From Algoriphagus litoralis (lineage in GTDB: Bacteria; Bacteroidota; Bacteroidia; Cytophagales; Cyclobacteriaceae), in the NCBI RefSeq assembly GCF_003259255.1, contig NZ_QGOL01000002.1:310001-374000 (forward strand): a stretch of 64,000 bases of DNA, read 5' to 3'. Position 1 is the first letter of the stretch. The number at the start of each line of letters is the position of its first letter. The translations under genes were made by a program, and so were the position numbers. Of the stretch, positions 26,408 to 34,404 are shown piece by piece. The notes below the pieces were generated by a model. It worked only from the letters and a program-made list of their open reading frames with translations. It had not been told where the DNA came from and did not search any database.

Positions 26408-27475
26408 TTATTCTTCTTCGAGTGCTTGTTTCTTTTTGAAAAATACCTGTCGGATCCAGCGAGGGAGGAAAATTGCCCCTAAAATCAGGTAGGGATAATA
26501 GGAGAAAAGTCTCCAGACAATGCTGGTCACAAAGGTGTAGCTTCCCAGGAATTGGGTAAAAAACTGCGCATAGAAAAACTCCGCTGTCCCGCTGCTTCCC
26601 GGTGTTGGCGAGATCATCATTACGATCCACATGATCACCTGCCGGGCAAAAACGATAATTTCCTGTTCCCAGGTTAAGGGTACAAATGCTGAAATCAGCG
26701 CATTCAGCATCAGGTAGCGTGAAGTCCAGATGAAAATTGTTGCAAAGATTATTTTGACCCAATACCGATAGTTTTTGCCAGTCAGTTGCCTTGAAGCTTC
26801 TATGATCTGGTCGCCATATTCCTGTGCGTCATGCTTCCATTTTCTAAGAAACTTGATCGTGAAAATTTTGATCAATACCCATTTGAATACCCTTGGTCGG
26901 AAAAATAGAGCCAATGCCATCACCAAGCTATACCCTGCATACAGGCTATAACTGACCCAGAAAATTGCCTGAAGGCTATTTTCCATTTGGGTCTCGAGGA
27001 GTTTGCTGTCCGGGAAAATATTTCCTTTGGCAAAAAACAGAATGATCGGAGCCCCAATGACGAAAAAGAGATTGTCCAAAATCGCCGTCACCATGACAAA
27101 GGCAATGGCTTTTCCCATTTTGATTCCTTCTTTATTCAAGATAAAAATCGCCACAGCTGTCCCGCCTACTACAGAGGGAGTCACTGCCGAGGCAAATTCC
27201 CATAGGATGATCACATAAATGGCTCTAGTCCAAGTGAGGTGCCGGTCGGTGATTTCCCTGATCCGGTAGACGTAGCCAAAATCCCGAAAAAACAGAACCA
27301 GAATGGCAAAAAACAACCAGGGAATCGAGGCGTCAAAAACCCCCTTGAGCGAATCGGCTGTGATCGAAGGATCCAAGTAAAACATCGCAAAGACTATCCC
27401 CAATCCAATGAGGACGGGTACCCATACCTTATTAGGGTTCAGCGTCTGAAAGATCTTTTTATTGTCCAACTTCAT
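26408..27475 (-). CDS. Lysylphosphatidylglycerol-synthase-TM / UPF0104 flippase-like membrane protein
   Basis: A 355-residue protein with seven to eight membrane helices and the family signature around FASAVTPSVVGGTAVAIFILNKEG and MMISPTPGSSGTAEFFYAQFF. This matches the UPF0104/LPG-synthase transmembrane domain family. The catalytic aminoacyl-transfer domain of MprF is absent, so it is not a lysyl-PG synthase; lipid flipping is a plausible but unproven role. It starts immediately downstream of scpA and ends 2 bases before the MurF-Alr start, so it belongs to that operon. Confidence 0.85.
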   Translation of the reverse strand: MKLDNKKIFQTLNPNKVWVPVLIGLGIVFAMFYLDPSITADSLKGVFDASIPWLFFAILVLFFRDFGYVYRIREITDRHLTWTRAIYVIILWEFASAVTPSVVGGTAVAIFILNKEGIKMGKAIAFVMVTAILDNLFFVIGAPIILFFAKGNIFPDSKLLETQMENSLQAIFWVSYSLYAGYSLVMALALFFRPRVFKWVLIKIFTIKFLRKWKHDAQEYGDQIIEASRQLTGKNYRYWVKIIFATIFIWTSRYLMLNALISAFVPLTWEQEIIVFARQVIMWIVMMISPTPGSSGTAEFFYAQFFTQFLGSYTFVTSIVWRLFSYYPYLILGAIFLPRWIRQVFFKKKQALEEE

Positions 27476-27476
27476 A

Positions 27477-28226
27477 TCAGGCCGCAGCGATTGGCTCAGT
27501 CTTTTCTACCCAAAAATTATTGTATCCTTCTCCAATAATGATGGTGACAAGGGATAACTGGAGAAGTTCAAGTATGGCCAAAAACGTATAAATCACAAAG
27601 ATTTTTTCGGGGTTATATTGGATGAATTCATCAAAAGGGACCTGTTTTTTGAAGCTGATTTTCTCCAAAACAAAGTCCTTTTGTTGCTCAATCGTGTAAG
27701 GGTACTGAATCACAGTGTGTTTGGTTTCATCCACACGTGAGGCAAGACGGGCCATGCATTTTTGGAATACTTTCAACAGCTTGTAGAGGTCTACGTGCTG
27801 CATCTCCGCTTCAACGTCATCGTTTTTACTAAGTTCCAAAAGTTCCTTGGCCAGATTCCCTCTTTTCTCTTTGGACAGGCGATCAGACTCAAGCTGAGCA
27901 AGATCTCCGATGACAGATTTGTATTTTTTGTACTCCAAAAGATTTCTGATCAACTCCTCCCTTGGGTCAATTTCTTCTCCTTTTTCATTCAGCTCTGGCC
28001 TAGGTAGAAGCATTCGTGATTTGATTTTCATCAGTGTGGCAGCAAAGAGAATGAAATCACTCGCCACCTCGATCTCCATTTTCTCCAAATGATGAATATA
28101 CTCCAGAAAATCATTGGTAATCTTGGAAATGGGAATGTCATAGATATCCAGTTCGTCGCGCTCTATGAAGAACAGCATCAGATCAAAAGGTCCTTCGAAG
28201 AGGGGTAATTTGATATCGAAACTCAC
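27477..28226 (-). CDS. scpA: Segregation and condensation protein A
   Basis: A 249-residue kleisin, partner of SMC and ScpB in chromosome condensation. The N-terminal SMC-neck-binding motif is FEGPFDLMLFFIERDELDIYDIPI, followed by FLEYIHHLEKMEIEVASDFILFAATLMKIKSRMLLPRP. The C-terminal winged helix appears at YNPEKIFVIYTFLAILELLQL. The start codon is GTG at 28226; no in-frame ATG precedes the conserved N-terminus. First gene of the minus-strand operon with the flippase-like and murF-alr genes. Confidence 0.93.
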   Translation of the reverse strand: MSFDIKLPLFEGPFDLMLFFIERDELDIYDIPISKITNDFLEYIHHLEKMEIEVASDFILFAATLMKIKSRMLLPRPELNEKGEEIDPREELIRNLLEYKKYKSVIGDLAQLESDRLSKEKRGNLAKELLELSKNDDVEAEMQHVDLYKLLKVFQKCMARLASRVDETKHTVIQYPYTIEQQKDFVLEKISFKKQVPFDEFIQYNPEKIFVIYTFLAILELLQLSLVTIIIGEGYNNFWVEKTEPIAAA

Positions 28227-28247
28227 CGGATAGTTATTTTTATTAGT

Positions 28248-28255
28248 TAATTTTG
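28248..28255 (+). promoter_or_regulatory. Candidate -7 box of the dxs promoter
   Basis: TAATTTTG matches the TAnnTTTG consensus at all fixed positions, in the divergent scpA-dxs gap. No TTG lies at the expected -33 distance, and it would give a leader of about 145 bases, so the call is tentative. Confidence 0.3.
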
Positions 28256-28267
28256 CCGACTATTAGC

Positions 28268-28275
28268 CAAAGATA
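28268..28275 (-). promoter_or_regulatory. Candidate -7 box of the scpA operon
   Basis: On the minus strand this reads TATCTTTG, a full match to TAnnTTTG, about 42 bases upstream of the scpA GTG. A clear -33 element was not seen. Confidence 0.4.
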
Positions 28276-28402
28276 TCCAATTAAGCTAAATTAATCCGAG
28301 GCAGAAAGAATATAGCAGGACCGTGAGGTTGATCCTCGCACGTAATTTGTAAACAAACTTATTCGCCTGCTGTTATCTTTTTCAATTCCAATACTTCAGC
28401 CA

Positions 28403-30316
28403 ATGCAAATCACCCCCGGAGAACTACTCGCCCAAATCAATACTCCAGAAGACCTGAAGCAATTTCCTAAGGACAAACTCGTCAAAATCTGTGACGAGCT
28501 CCGTCAGTTTATTGTAGATAATGTCTCGGTGTATGGGGGACATTTTGGTGCAAGTCTGGGCGTAGTCGAATTGACCGTAGCATTGCATTATGTACTCAAT
28601 ACACCTGAAGATCAGCTAGTGTGGGATGTAGGCCATCAGGCATATGGGCACAAAATTCTTACGGGTAGAAAAGATAAATTCCACACCAACAGAGTCTACG
28701 GCGGTATTTCCGGTTTCCCAAAGCGTAAAGAAAGCGAATACGATACTTTTGGCGTAGGCCACTCGAGTACTTCTATTTCTGCAGCGCTTGGAATGGCAGT
28801 AGCCTCCAAATACAAAAACTCCAACATACAGCACGTCGCTGTAATCGGTGATGGATCTATGACAGGCGGAATGGCCTTTGAAGCCATGAATCATGCAGGA
28901 GTCAGTGATACCAATCTCTTGATTATCCTCAATGATAATTGCATGTCTATCGACCCCAATGTAGGTGCCTTGAAGGACTATCTCACCGATATCACAACTT
29001 CTCACACCTATAACAAGGTGAAAGATGAGGTGTGGAAAATGCTTGGCAAGCTTAGTAAGTTTGGCAGCAGTGCACAAGAAGTCATCTCCAAAGTCGAAGG
29101 AGCCATCAAATCCGCTGTGCTCAAGCAAAGCAATCTTTTTGAATCGTTGAATCTTCGCTATTTCGGGCCAGTGGATGGGCATGATGTGAATCATCTGGTC
29201 GAAATATTAAATGATCTGAAAGACATACCGGGACCTAAAATCCTACATTGCATCACAGTCAAAGGAAAAGGCTATGCCCCGGCCGAGAACGGCAATAAAA
29301 CTACCTGGCATGCACCGGGGACCTTTGATAAAGTAACTGGAGAGATCTTCAAAAAAGTACCTACTACACCTCAAGCCCCAAAATACCAGGATGTGTTTGG
29401 CCATACGCTAGTGGAACTGGCGGAAATGAACCCCAAAATCATGGGAGTCACGCCAGCGATGCCCTCCGGCTCCTCTCTCAATATCATGATGAAGGCGATG
29501 CCGGACCGTGCTTTTGACGTAGGCATCGCAGAGCAGCATGCAGTTACATTCTCAGCGGGACTAGCTACCCAAGGCCTTGTTCCGTTCTGTAATATTTACT
29601 CTACGTTTATGCAACGGGCTTACGACCAAGTGGTCCACGATGTCTGTTTGCAAAATTTACCGGTAGTCTTTTGCTTAGACCGCGCTGGTTTTGCAGGAGC
29701 GGATGGACCTACACACCATGGTGCATATGATATTGCGTATTTCCGCTGCGTCCCCAATCTTGTCGTGTCTTCTCCAATGAATGAGGAAGAGCTTCGAAAT
29801 CTTATGTATTCCGCTTCCCTCCATGAAGGACCTTATTCCATTAGGTACCCGAGAGGGAATGGTGTCATGCCACAATGGAAAACACCCTTCAGACAGATTC
29901 CGGTCGGCCAGGGTAGAATTGTAAAGGAAGGTAAGGATGTTGCTATCCTCACAATAGGTCATATTGGGAATTATGCCGTGCAGGCGTGCGCCACTTTGGG
30001 TAAAGAAGGTATGGATCCGGCTCATTTTGATATGCGATTCGTCAAGCCTTTAGATGAGGAGTTGTTACATGAGATTTTTGGCAAATTCAAGAAAGTGATC
30101 ACCGTCGAAGATGGTTGCCTGATGGGAGGATTCGGTTCAGCAGTCTTGGAATGGATGGTTGATAACGGTTACGCTGCGCAGGTAAAGCGACTAGGAATTC
30201 CTGACGAAGTTATCGAGCATGGTGAGCAGATCGAATTGCATCGAGAATGCGGATTTGATCCTGCGGGAATTGCAGATGCGGTCAGAAGCCTTGCTGAAGT
30301 TGCTCATAGTTCATAA
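28403..30316 (+). CDS. dxs: 1-deoxy-D-xylulose-5-phosphate synthase
   Basis: A 637-residue thiamin-diphosphate enzyme that condenses pyruvate and glyceraldehyde 3-phosphate, the first step of the MEP isoprenoid pathway. Motifs include the Mg/TPP-binding GDGSMTGGMAFEAMNHAG, GHSSTSISAALGMA, FDVGIAEQHAVTFSAGLA with the catalytic Glu, and DRAGFAGADGPTHHG. Full family length. The alpha/beta-hydrolase gene follows 17 bases later and is probably co-transcribed. This enzyme uses the TPP cofactor made or imported through the riboswitch-controlled route at 9 kb. Confidence 0.97.
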   Translation: MQITPGELLAQINTPEDLKQFPKDKLVKICDELRQFIVDNVSVYGGHFGASLGVVELTVALHYVLNTPEDQLVWDVGHQAYGHKILTGRKDKFHTNRVYGGISGFPKRKESEYDTFGVGHSSTSISAALGMAVASKYKNSNIQHVAVIGDGSMTGGMAFEAMNHAGVSDTNLLIILNDNCMSIDPNVGALKDYLTDITTSHTYNKVKDEVWKMLGKLSKFGSSAQEVISKVEGAIKSAVLKQSNLFESLNLRYFGPVDGHDVNHLVEILNDLKDIPGPKILHCITVKGKGYAPAENGNKTTWHAPGTFDKVTGEIFKKVPTTPQAPKYQDVFGHTLVELAEMNPKIMGVTPAMPSGSSLNIMMKAMPDRAFDVGIAEQHAVTFSAGLATQGLVPFCNIYSTFMQRAYDQVVHDVCLQNLPVVFCLDRAGFAGADGPTHHGAYDIAYFRCVPNLVVSSPMNEEELRNLMYSASLHEGPYSIRYPRGNGVMPQWKTPFRQIPVGQGRIVKEGKDVAILTIGHIGNYAVQACATLGKEGMDPAHFDMRFVKPLDEELLHEIFGKFKKVITVEDGCLMGGFGSAVLEWMVDNGYAAQVKRLGIPDEVIEHGEQIELHRECGFDPAGIADAVRSLAEVAHSS

Positions 30317-30333
30317 AACCCCTCTTTTCACTC

Positions 30334-31095
30334 ATGATTCATTTTTTTGAAAAAGGAAAAGGTCAGCCTTTAGTCCTTATTCACGGATTTTGTGAGACTG
30401 GAAACATGTGGAAGGATTTTGCCGAAAGCCTTTCTCCCAAATTTCATGTTTTTTGTCCCGATTTACCGGGAATAGGCGGCTCGCTAATTGAAGGAGATCA
30501 GATTTCCCTTGAGGAAGTAGCCGTGATTCTGGAAGATTGGATGGAAGTAAACCAGATCCTAGACCCAATCGTGATTGGCCATTCACTGGGAGGATATGTT
30601 GGGCTTGCGCTGTTGGAACTGATGGGAAATCGCATCAAATCCATCGGTCTTTTTCACTCCACCGCCTTCTCAGATGATGCGGATAAAAAGGAAATGCGAA
30701 ATCGGACGATCACATTTCTTCGAAAAAACGGTGTGGAAAAGTTTGTGACTTCATTTGTCCCACCACTTTTTCCTGAAAACCGGAGGGAGGAATTGGCTCA
30801 AGAAATCGAAAAAGCAATCGAAGATGCAAAACGATCTACGCTGAAGGGTTTGATTGCCTATGCAGGTGCGATGCGCGATCGACCAGACCGTTTAGAAGTT
30901 CTGAAACATTATTCTGGCCCGAAACTATTGATTGCAGGAACAGAAGACGGTGCTGTTAAAATCGAAGCCAGCCGAGCGCAAAGAGACGCATTTTCCCACT
31001 ACATCGAACTACAGGGTGTAGGACATATGGGAATGGTGGAGGAAAAAGAAAAGACGCTGGAGATTGTTAACGCTTTTGCATTAGGATCAATTTGA
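30334..31095 (+). CDS. Alpha/beta-fold hydrolase
   Basis: A 253-residue protein of the alpha/beta hydrolase fold. The oxyanion region is PLVLIHGFCETGNMW, the nucleophile elbow is GHSLGG (Ser in VIGHSLGGYVG), the acid is probably in KLLIAGTEDG, and the His in LQGVGHMGMVEE. The substrate cannot be predicted. It follows dxs at operon distance. Its TGA stop abuts the stop codon of the convergent methionine sulfoxide reductase gene within a palindrome. Confidence 0.9.
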   Translation: MIHFFEKGKGQPLVLIHGFCETGNMWKDFAESLSPKFHVFCPDLPGIGGSLIEGDQISLEEVAVILEDWMEVNQILDPIVIGHSLGGYVGLALLELMGNRIKSIGLFHSTAFSDDADKKEMRNRTITFLRKNGVEKFVTSFVPPLFPENRREELAQEIEKAIEDAKRSTLKGLIAYAGAMRDRPDRLEVLKHYSGPKLLIAGTEDGAVKIEASRAQRDAFSHYIELQGVGHMGMVEEKEKTLEIVNAFALGSI

Positions 31096-31103
31096 TCAAA
31101 TTG
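31088..31103. repeat. Palindrome spanning two convergent stop codons
   Basis: CAATTTGATCAAATTG is a perfect 16-bp palindrome whose centre is TGATCA: the TGA of the hydrolase (31093-31095) and the TGA of the minus-strand gene (31096-31098) sit back to back. It is followed by TTTT on the plus side. It might act as a weak bidirectional terminator, or result from selection on overlapping stop codons. Confidence 0.4.
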
Positions 31104-31578
31104 TTTTGCTCAATATCCCCATCAACTCTTCCAGATAGTCCTGATCGGTCTGATCAAAATCTGCCAAAAGATCGCTGTCGACATCGAGTACCATTGCCAC
31201 CTCATCTCCTTTAAAAACAGGCACGACGATTTCGGACTTGGAGGCTGAACTGCAGGCGATGTGGCCAGGAAAAGCATCTACATCCGGAACAAGTTGCGTT
31301 TTTGCTTCCTTCCATGCGGTACCACAGACGCCTTTGCCAAAATTGATTCGGGTACAGGCGATTGGCCCCTGAAATGGCCCTAGAACCAACTGCTCATTTT
31401 TTACTAAATAAAATCCCACCCAAAAAAAACCAAAGGCTTCTCTCAATGCCGCTGCGATATTGGCAAGGTTGGCATACAGATCAGGTTCGCCAGAGATCAA
31501 AACCTCAATTTGAGGAATAACTGCTTCGTATTTTTCAACTTTGGTACCTGCTTCGGGGATAAATAAGGATTCAGACAT
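31096..31578 (-). CDS. msrC: Free methionine-(R)-sulfoxide reductase (GAF-domain fRMsr)
   Basis: A 160-residue single GAF domain. Three Cys at 75 (GPIACTRI), 85 (GKGVCGTAW) and 109 (GHIACSSASKSEIVVPV) have the same 10 and 24 residue spacing as the catalytic triad of E. coli MsrC (Cys84, 94, 118). The enzyme reduces free methionine-R-sulfoxide in the cytoplasm with thioredoxin-type electrons. It overlaps the ribD end by 8 bases, so it is in the DUF4382-ribD-msrC operon. Confidence 0.92.
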   Translation of the reverse strand: MSESLFIPEAGTKVEKYEAVIPQIEVLISGEPDLYANLANIAAALREAFGFFWVGFYLVKNEQLVLGPFQGPIACTRINFGKGVCGTAWKEAKTQLVPDVDAFPGHIACSSASKSEIVVPVFKGDEVAMVLDVDSDLLADFDQTDQDYLEELMGILSKTI

Positions 31579-32599
31579 GGTGGTAAATGGTCAATAGATC
31601 TTCTCCGATATGAAGTGTTTCGTCTGGGTTTTGGTTCAATTCAGGTGCAGGAATTCCGGTGTGAAATTTAACTTTTCCTGTAAAAACTCTGGCCTCATCC
31701 CAAAGTCCACTTTCTATAAAATTTGCTAAAACCCTGCTTCCCCCCTCTACGATCAGACTTTGGATCTTTCGGTTTTGTAGTTCATCTAGAATATCCGAAA
31801 TCGAAAAACCTGAGGCCAATTGAACTAAATCAAGGTTTTCTGAAGATTCTGATTTTGTTAAGTTGAACCGAATAGTAGGCGCTGATCGATTAAACAGATT
31901 TAGACTTTCTGGTAGTTCCAGTCTGGAATCCAATACCATCCGAACTGGATTTTTTCCGACCCAATCCCGGACATTCAGGCTTGGGTTATCGTGAAGCGCA
32001 GTGTTTTTTCCAACCAAAATTGCATCTTCTTCGGCTCGCCACTTGTGAACTAACTGCCGACTTTGTGTTCCGCTGATCCATTTCGAGGAGAAGTCTTCTC
32101 TGGCTACATACCCATCAAAAGTTTGCGCCCATTTTAAGATGATATAAGGTCGTTGTTTTTCGATCTGGGTGAAAAACCGTCTGTTCTGCCCTCGTGCTTC
32201 TTTTTCCAAAAGCCCTGTTTCGACCTCTATTCCGGCATTTCTGAGAATTTCAATCCCCTTTCCACCAACCAATGGATTGGAATCGAAAGCGGCTATCACT
32301 ACTTTTTTCACCTGCTTTTCCACAAGTAGGTTTGCACAGGGTGGCGTCTTGCCCCAATGTGCACAAGGCTCCAAAGTCACATACACGGTGGAGTCGCGAA
32401 GTAATTCTTGATTTTCTACCGAATGAACGGCATTGACTTCGGCATGAGGCCCGCCATAGATTTGGTGGTAACCTTCTCCGATGATTTTATCTTCATGGAC
32501 GATTACACAGCCTACCATGGGATTTGGACTGACTTTACCGCGACCGTTTTCGGCGAGTTCCAAGGCCCTAATCATGTAGCGTGAATCCCTTTCTATCAT
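31571..32599 (-). CDS. ribD: Bifunctional riboflavin deaminase/reductase RibD
   Basis: A 342-residue enzyme. The N-terminal deaminase domain has the zinc motif HAEVNAV and PCAHWGKTPPC. The C-terminal reductase domain begins near RPYIILKWAQTFDGYVAREDFSSKWISG and includes SLIVEGGSRVLANFIES. It performs the deamination and reduction steps of riboflavin synthesis. The ATG overlaps the stop codon of the upstream DUF4382 gene (ATGA). It sits in an operon with a lipoprotein and msrC rather than with other rib genes. Confidence 0.95.
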   Translation of the reverse strand: MIERDSRYMIRALELAENGRGKVSPNPMVGCVIVHEDKIIGEGYHQIYGGPHAEVNAVHSVENQELLRDSTVYVTLEPCAHWGKTPPCANLLVEKQVKKVVIAAFDSNPLVGGKGIEILRNAGIEVETGLLEKEARGQNRRFFTQIEKQRPYIILKWAQTFDGYVAREDFSSKWISGTQSRQLVHKWRAEEDAILVGKNTALHDNPSLNVRDWVGKNPVRMVLDSRLELPESLNLFNRSAPTIRFNLTKSESSENLDLVQLASGFSISDILDELQNRKIQSLIVEGGSRVLANFIESGLWDEARVFTGKVKFHTGIPAPELNQNPDETLHIGEDLLTIYHHV

Positions 32600-33387
32600 T
32601 TCCTGGTCAAGGTGATGCGTTCCAAAGCTTTGGTTTTGCCAGGCTCGATGATTACTCCTCTGATCGTGTCGGTATTGTAGCGTGAATCTTTTGGATCAAT
32701 GAAAACATCGTAGGTGCCGGGTTCCAATCGGAAAGTAAAGTTTCCGCTGGAGTTGGTATGGGTACTGATGGAGTCACCTTGCTGGATTGCATAGATCGCC
32801 GGACGAATTTCCGCAGGACTGGTAGATCCTGTCAAGTCACTTCGCCCAATTCCCGAATAAGCCGAAATTGTAGGATTAAAATTCACTGTCAGCGGATTTG
32901 AATTTGCGACTTGAATCGACTTTTCCAGGTCAAAATCCAAAATGAGGTCATACGAAAAACCCTGTTCCAGATCTAAGGAAATGGGTAAGAAATAATCCGT
33001 ATTTCCCCCAGGGAGATTCAGCGCATACCGGTCTTCATCGAGATAAAGGGAATTTTCTGGACCAAGTCTAAGCGTGATTCCGGTGATTTGGCCAAGTTGC
33101 ATCTCATTTCTGGCGACTGGAAGTGCAGTCCCGCCGACCAGCTGCGAGATATCGATCAGTTTGTCTCCGGGCTCGTAAGGCCAAAACAACTGCTGAACTT
33201 CACCTCCGCGGCCATTTGGTACAAACTCCAGCTCCACGCCTTGAATTTCGACAATGACCGAATCCCACTGTGCAGGAGCATCAATCAAAAGTACGTTGAC
33301 TAGCGCTTTGGGACTGTCATCAAATTCTTTGCATGACCAGATCAAAATCGGGAAAAATAGAATCAGAAGAGGCTTAAATCTTTTCAC
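32596..33387 (-). CDS. DUF4382 lipoprotein A
   Basis: A 263-residue protein with a lipobox (LIWSC, Cys19). The DUF4382 domain covers about residues 25-165 (ALVNVLLIDAPAQWDSVIVEIQGVELE, QLVGGTALPVARNEMQLGQITGITLRLG), and a CarboxypepD_reg-like beta-sandwich covers about 185-260 (FTFRLEPGTYDVFIDPKDSRY). The start codon appears to be GTG. It is paralogous to the next gene upstream. Function of the family unknown; probably a cell-surface or periplasmic binding protein. Its end overlaps ribD. Confidence 0.87.
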   Translation of the reverse strand: MKRFKPLLILFFPILIWSCKEFDDSPKALVNVLLIDAPAQWDSVIVEIQGVELEFVPNGRGGEVQQLFWPYEPGDKLIDISQLVGGTALPVARNEMQLGQITGITLRLGPENSLYLDEDRYALNLPGGNTDYFLPISLDLEQGFSYDLILDFDLEKSIQVANSNPLTVNFNPTISAYSGIGRSDLTGSTSPAEIRPAIYAIQQGDSISTHTNSSGNFTFRLEPGTYDVFIDPKDSRYNTDTIRGVIIEPGKTKALERITLTRK

Positions 33388-33443
33388 GGGGTAAATTTAG
33401 CCCAAAACTCATCAATCCCGGTAGTTTGCCTGCTTAGAATGAA

Positions 33444-33477
33444 AAGAAAATGCCGGGAGCTTGGCCAACATTTTCTT
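33444..33477 (-). terminator. Probable terminator after DUF4382 lipoprotein B
   Basis: AAGAAAATG (33444-33452) pairs with CATTTTCTT (33469-33477), with an inner GCC/GGC helix. On the minus strand it is followed by a T-rich TTTTCATT tract. It begins 4 bases past the stop codon of the 33481 gene. The stem is A/T-rich, so the strength is uncertain. Confidence 0.4.
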
Positions 33478-33480
33478 CCG

Positions 33481-34290
33481 TTATTTCAGTGTGAGTGTCA
33501 CAGCTGGAACTGAGGTAAGCTTTCCTGCCTCCACAAGTACATCGGCTACGGTGACGGGATTGTAAGCCTCATTTGGAGTGAAGGTAATGGTATATGTTCC
33601 AGGGGCGATGCCTTGAAGTACATAATTGCCGCTTTCACTGACAAATGAATCGTATACTTGGCCTCCGCCACTTACAGTCACTTGGATAGGTTGAGCTTCG
33701 ATCGGAAGCACCTGACCTTGTAGACCTTGTGATTGCTCAAGAAAAGCACGTAGTACTGGCTTAAGGATGATATTCCCAGAGTTTCCTGCAACTACGATAG
33801 ATTTCGCTACATCAAAATCAATAACCAAATTATATTCACTTCCAGCTTCAACAATTTGATCTACTTTGATTTTAAGTCCGCTTTGCTGTGCACTTGGAGT
33901 TTTGAGTTCAAATCTTTCACCATCTTTCATCAGGTAATTGTCCTCTCCAAGAATTAGACGGACCTGATCTATCTCTCCTTCCGGGAAATCATCCGTACCA
34001 AGCAAGAGGGAATTTCCACCAGTCAGGTCTAAAAGATTGATATACCTGCTGCCTTCAAAAATGATTTCTTCCCAAGAATCATCGTCTTCGGTCATTTCAC
34101 TCTCTTCATAGTCTGCCTTCACACGGAGGGCAAGGACCTCAATCCATACTTCATCAAAAGCAACCGTTGGCGCATCGACCAAATAGAAATTAACTTTAGC
34201 CTGACCGGATTTTGGCGCATCGTCAGTATCACAACCAAAAGCAGCCAAGAAAATTAAGCTGAGGAAAAGAAAATTTGCAATTTTTTTCAT
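33481..34290 (-). CDS. DUF4382 lipoprotein B
   Basis: A 269-residue paralogue of the adjacent protein, with a signal peptide and a Cys at position 20 (LAAFGCDTDD). The DUF4382 domain starts at AKVNFYLVDAPTVAFDEVWIEVLALRV and contains an acidic insert (YEESEMTEDDDSWEE). The C-terminal ~75 residues form a CarboxypepD_reg-like repeat (SGNYVLQGIAPGTYTITFTP). The two paralogues lie in tandem, 93 bases apart. Function unknown. Confidence 0.88.
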   Translation of the reverse strand: MKKIANFLFLSLIFLAAFGCDTDDAPKSGQAKVNFYLVDAPTVAFDEVWIEVLALRVKADYEESEMTEDDDSWEEIIFEGSRYINLLDLTGGNSLLLGTDDFPEGEIDQVRLILGEDNYLMKDGERFELKTPSAQQSGLKIKVDQIVEAGSEYNLVIDFDVAKSIVVAGNSGNIILKPVLRAFLEQSQGLQGQVLPIEAQPIQVTVSGGGQVYDSFVSESGNYVLQGIAPGTYTITFTPNEAYNPVTVADVLVEAGKLTSVPAVTLTLK

Positions 34291-34393
34291 CGGGATGTTA
34301 GTTAGGTTCAGTCTGTTTTCAGCCCACTAAGTCCAATCCCCATGCCAACACATCAAAGTTTTATTTAATACAAGATTAATCTCAGGAGCTTTT

Positions 34394-34401
34394 TAATTTT
34401 G
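34394..34401 (+). promoter_or_regulatory. -7 box directly at the dgt start (possible leaderless mRNA)
   Basis: TAATTTTG matches TAnnTTTG fully and ends 3 bases before the ATGATG start at 34405. Transcription would begin at or next to the start codon. No TTG at the -33 distance was seen, so the promoter call is moderate. Confidence 0.4.
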
Positions 34402-34404
34402 GGG

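Noticed and set aside
28325-28345. Hairpin-like GTGAGG...CCTCGCAC in the scpA-dxs gap as a riboswitch or tRNA arm
   Set aside because: The stem needs a bulge, and no conserved RNA family pattern surrounds it.
28616-29194. A 192-residue minus-strand frame inside dxs
   Set aside because: Shadow of a highly conserved essential gene; no domain.
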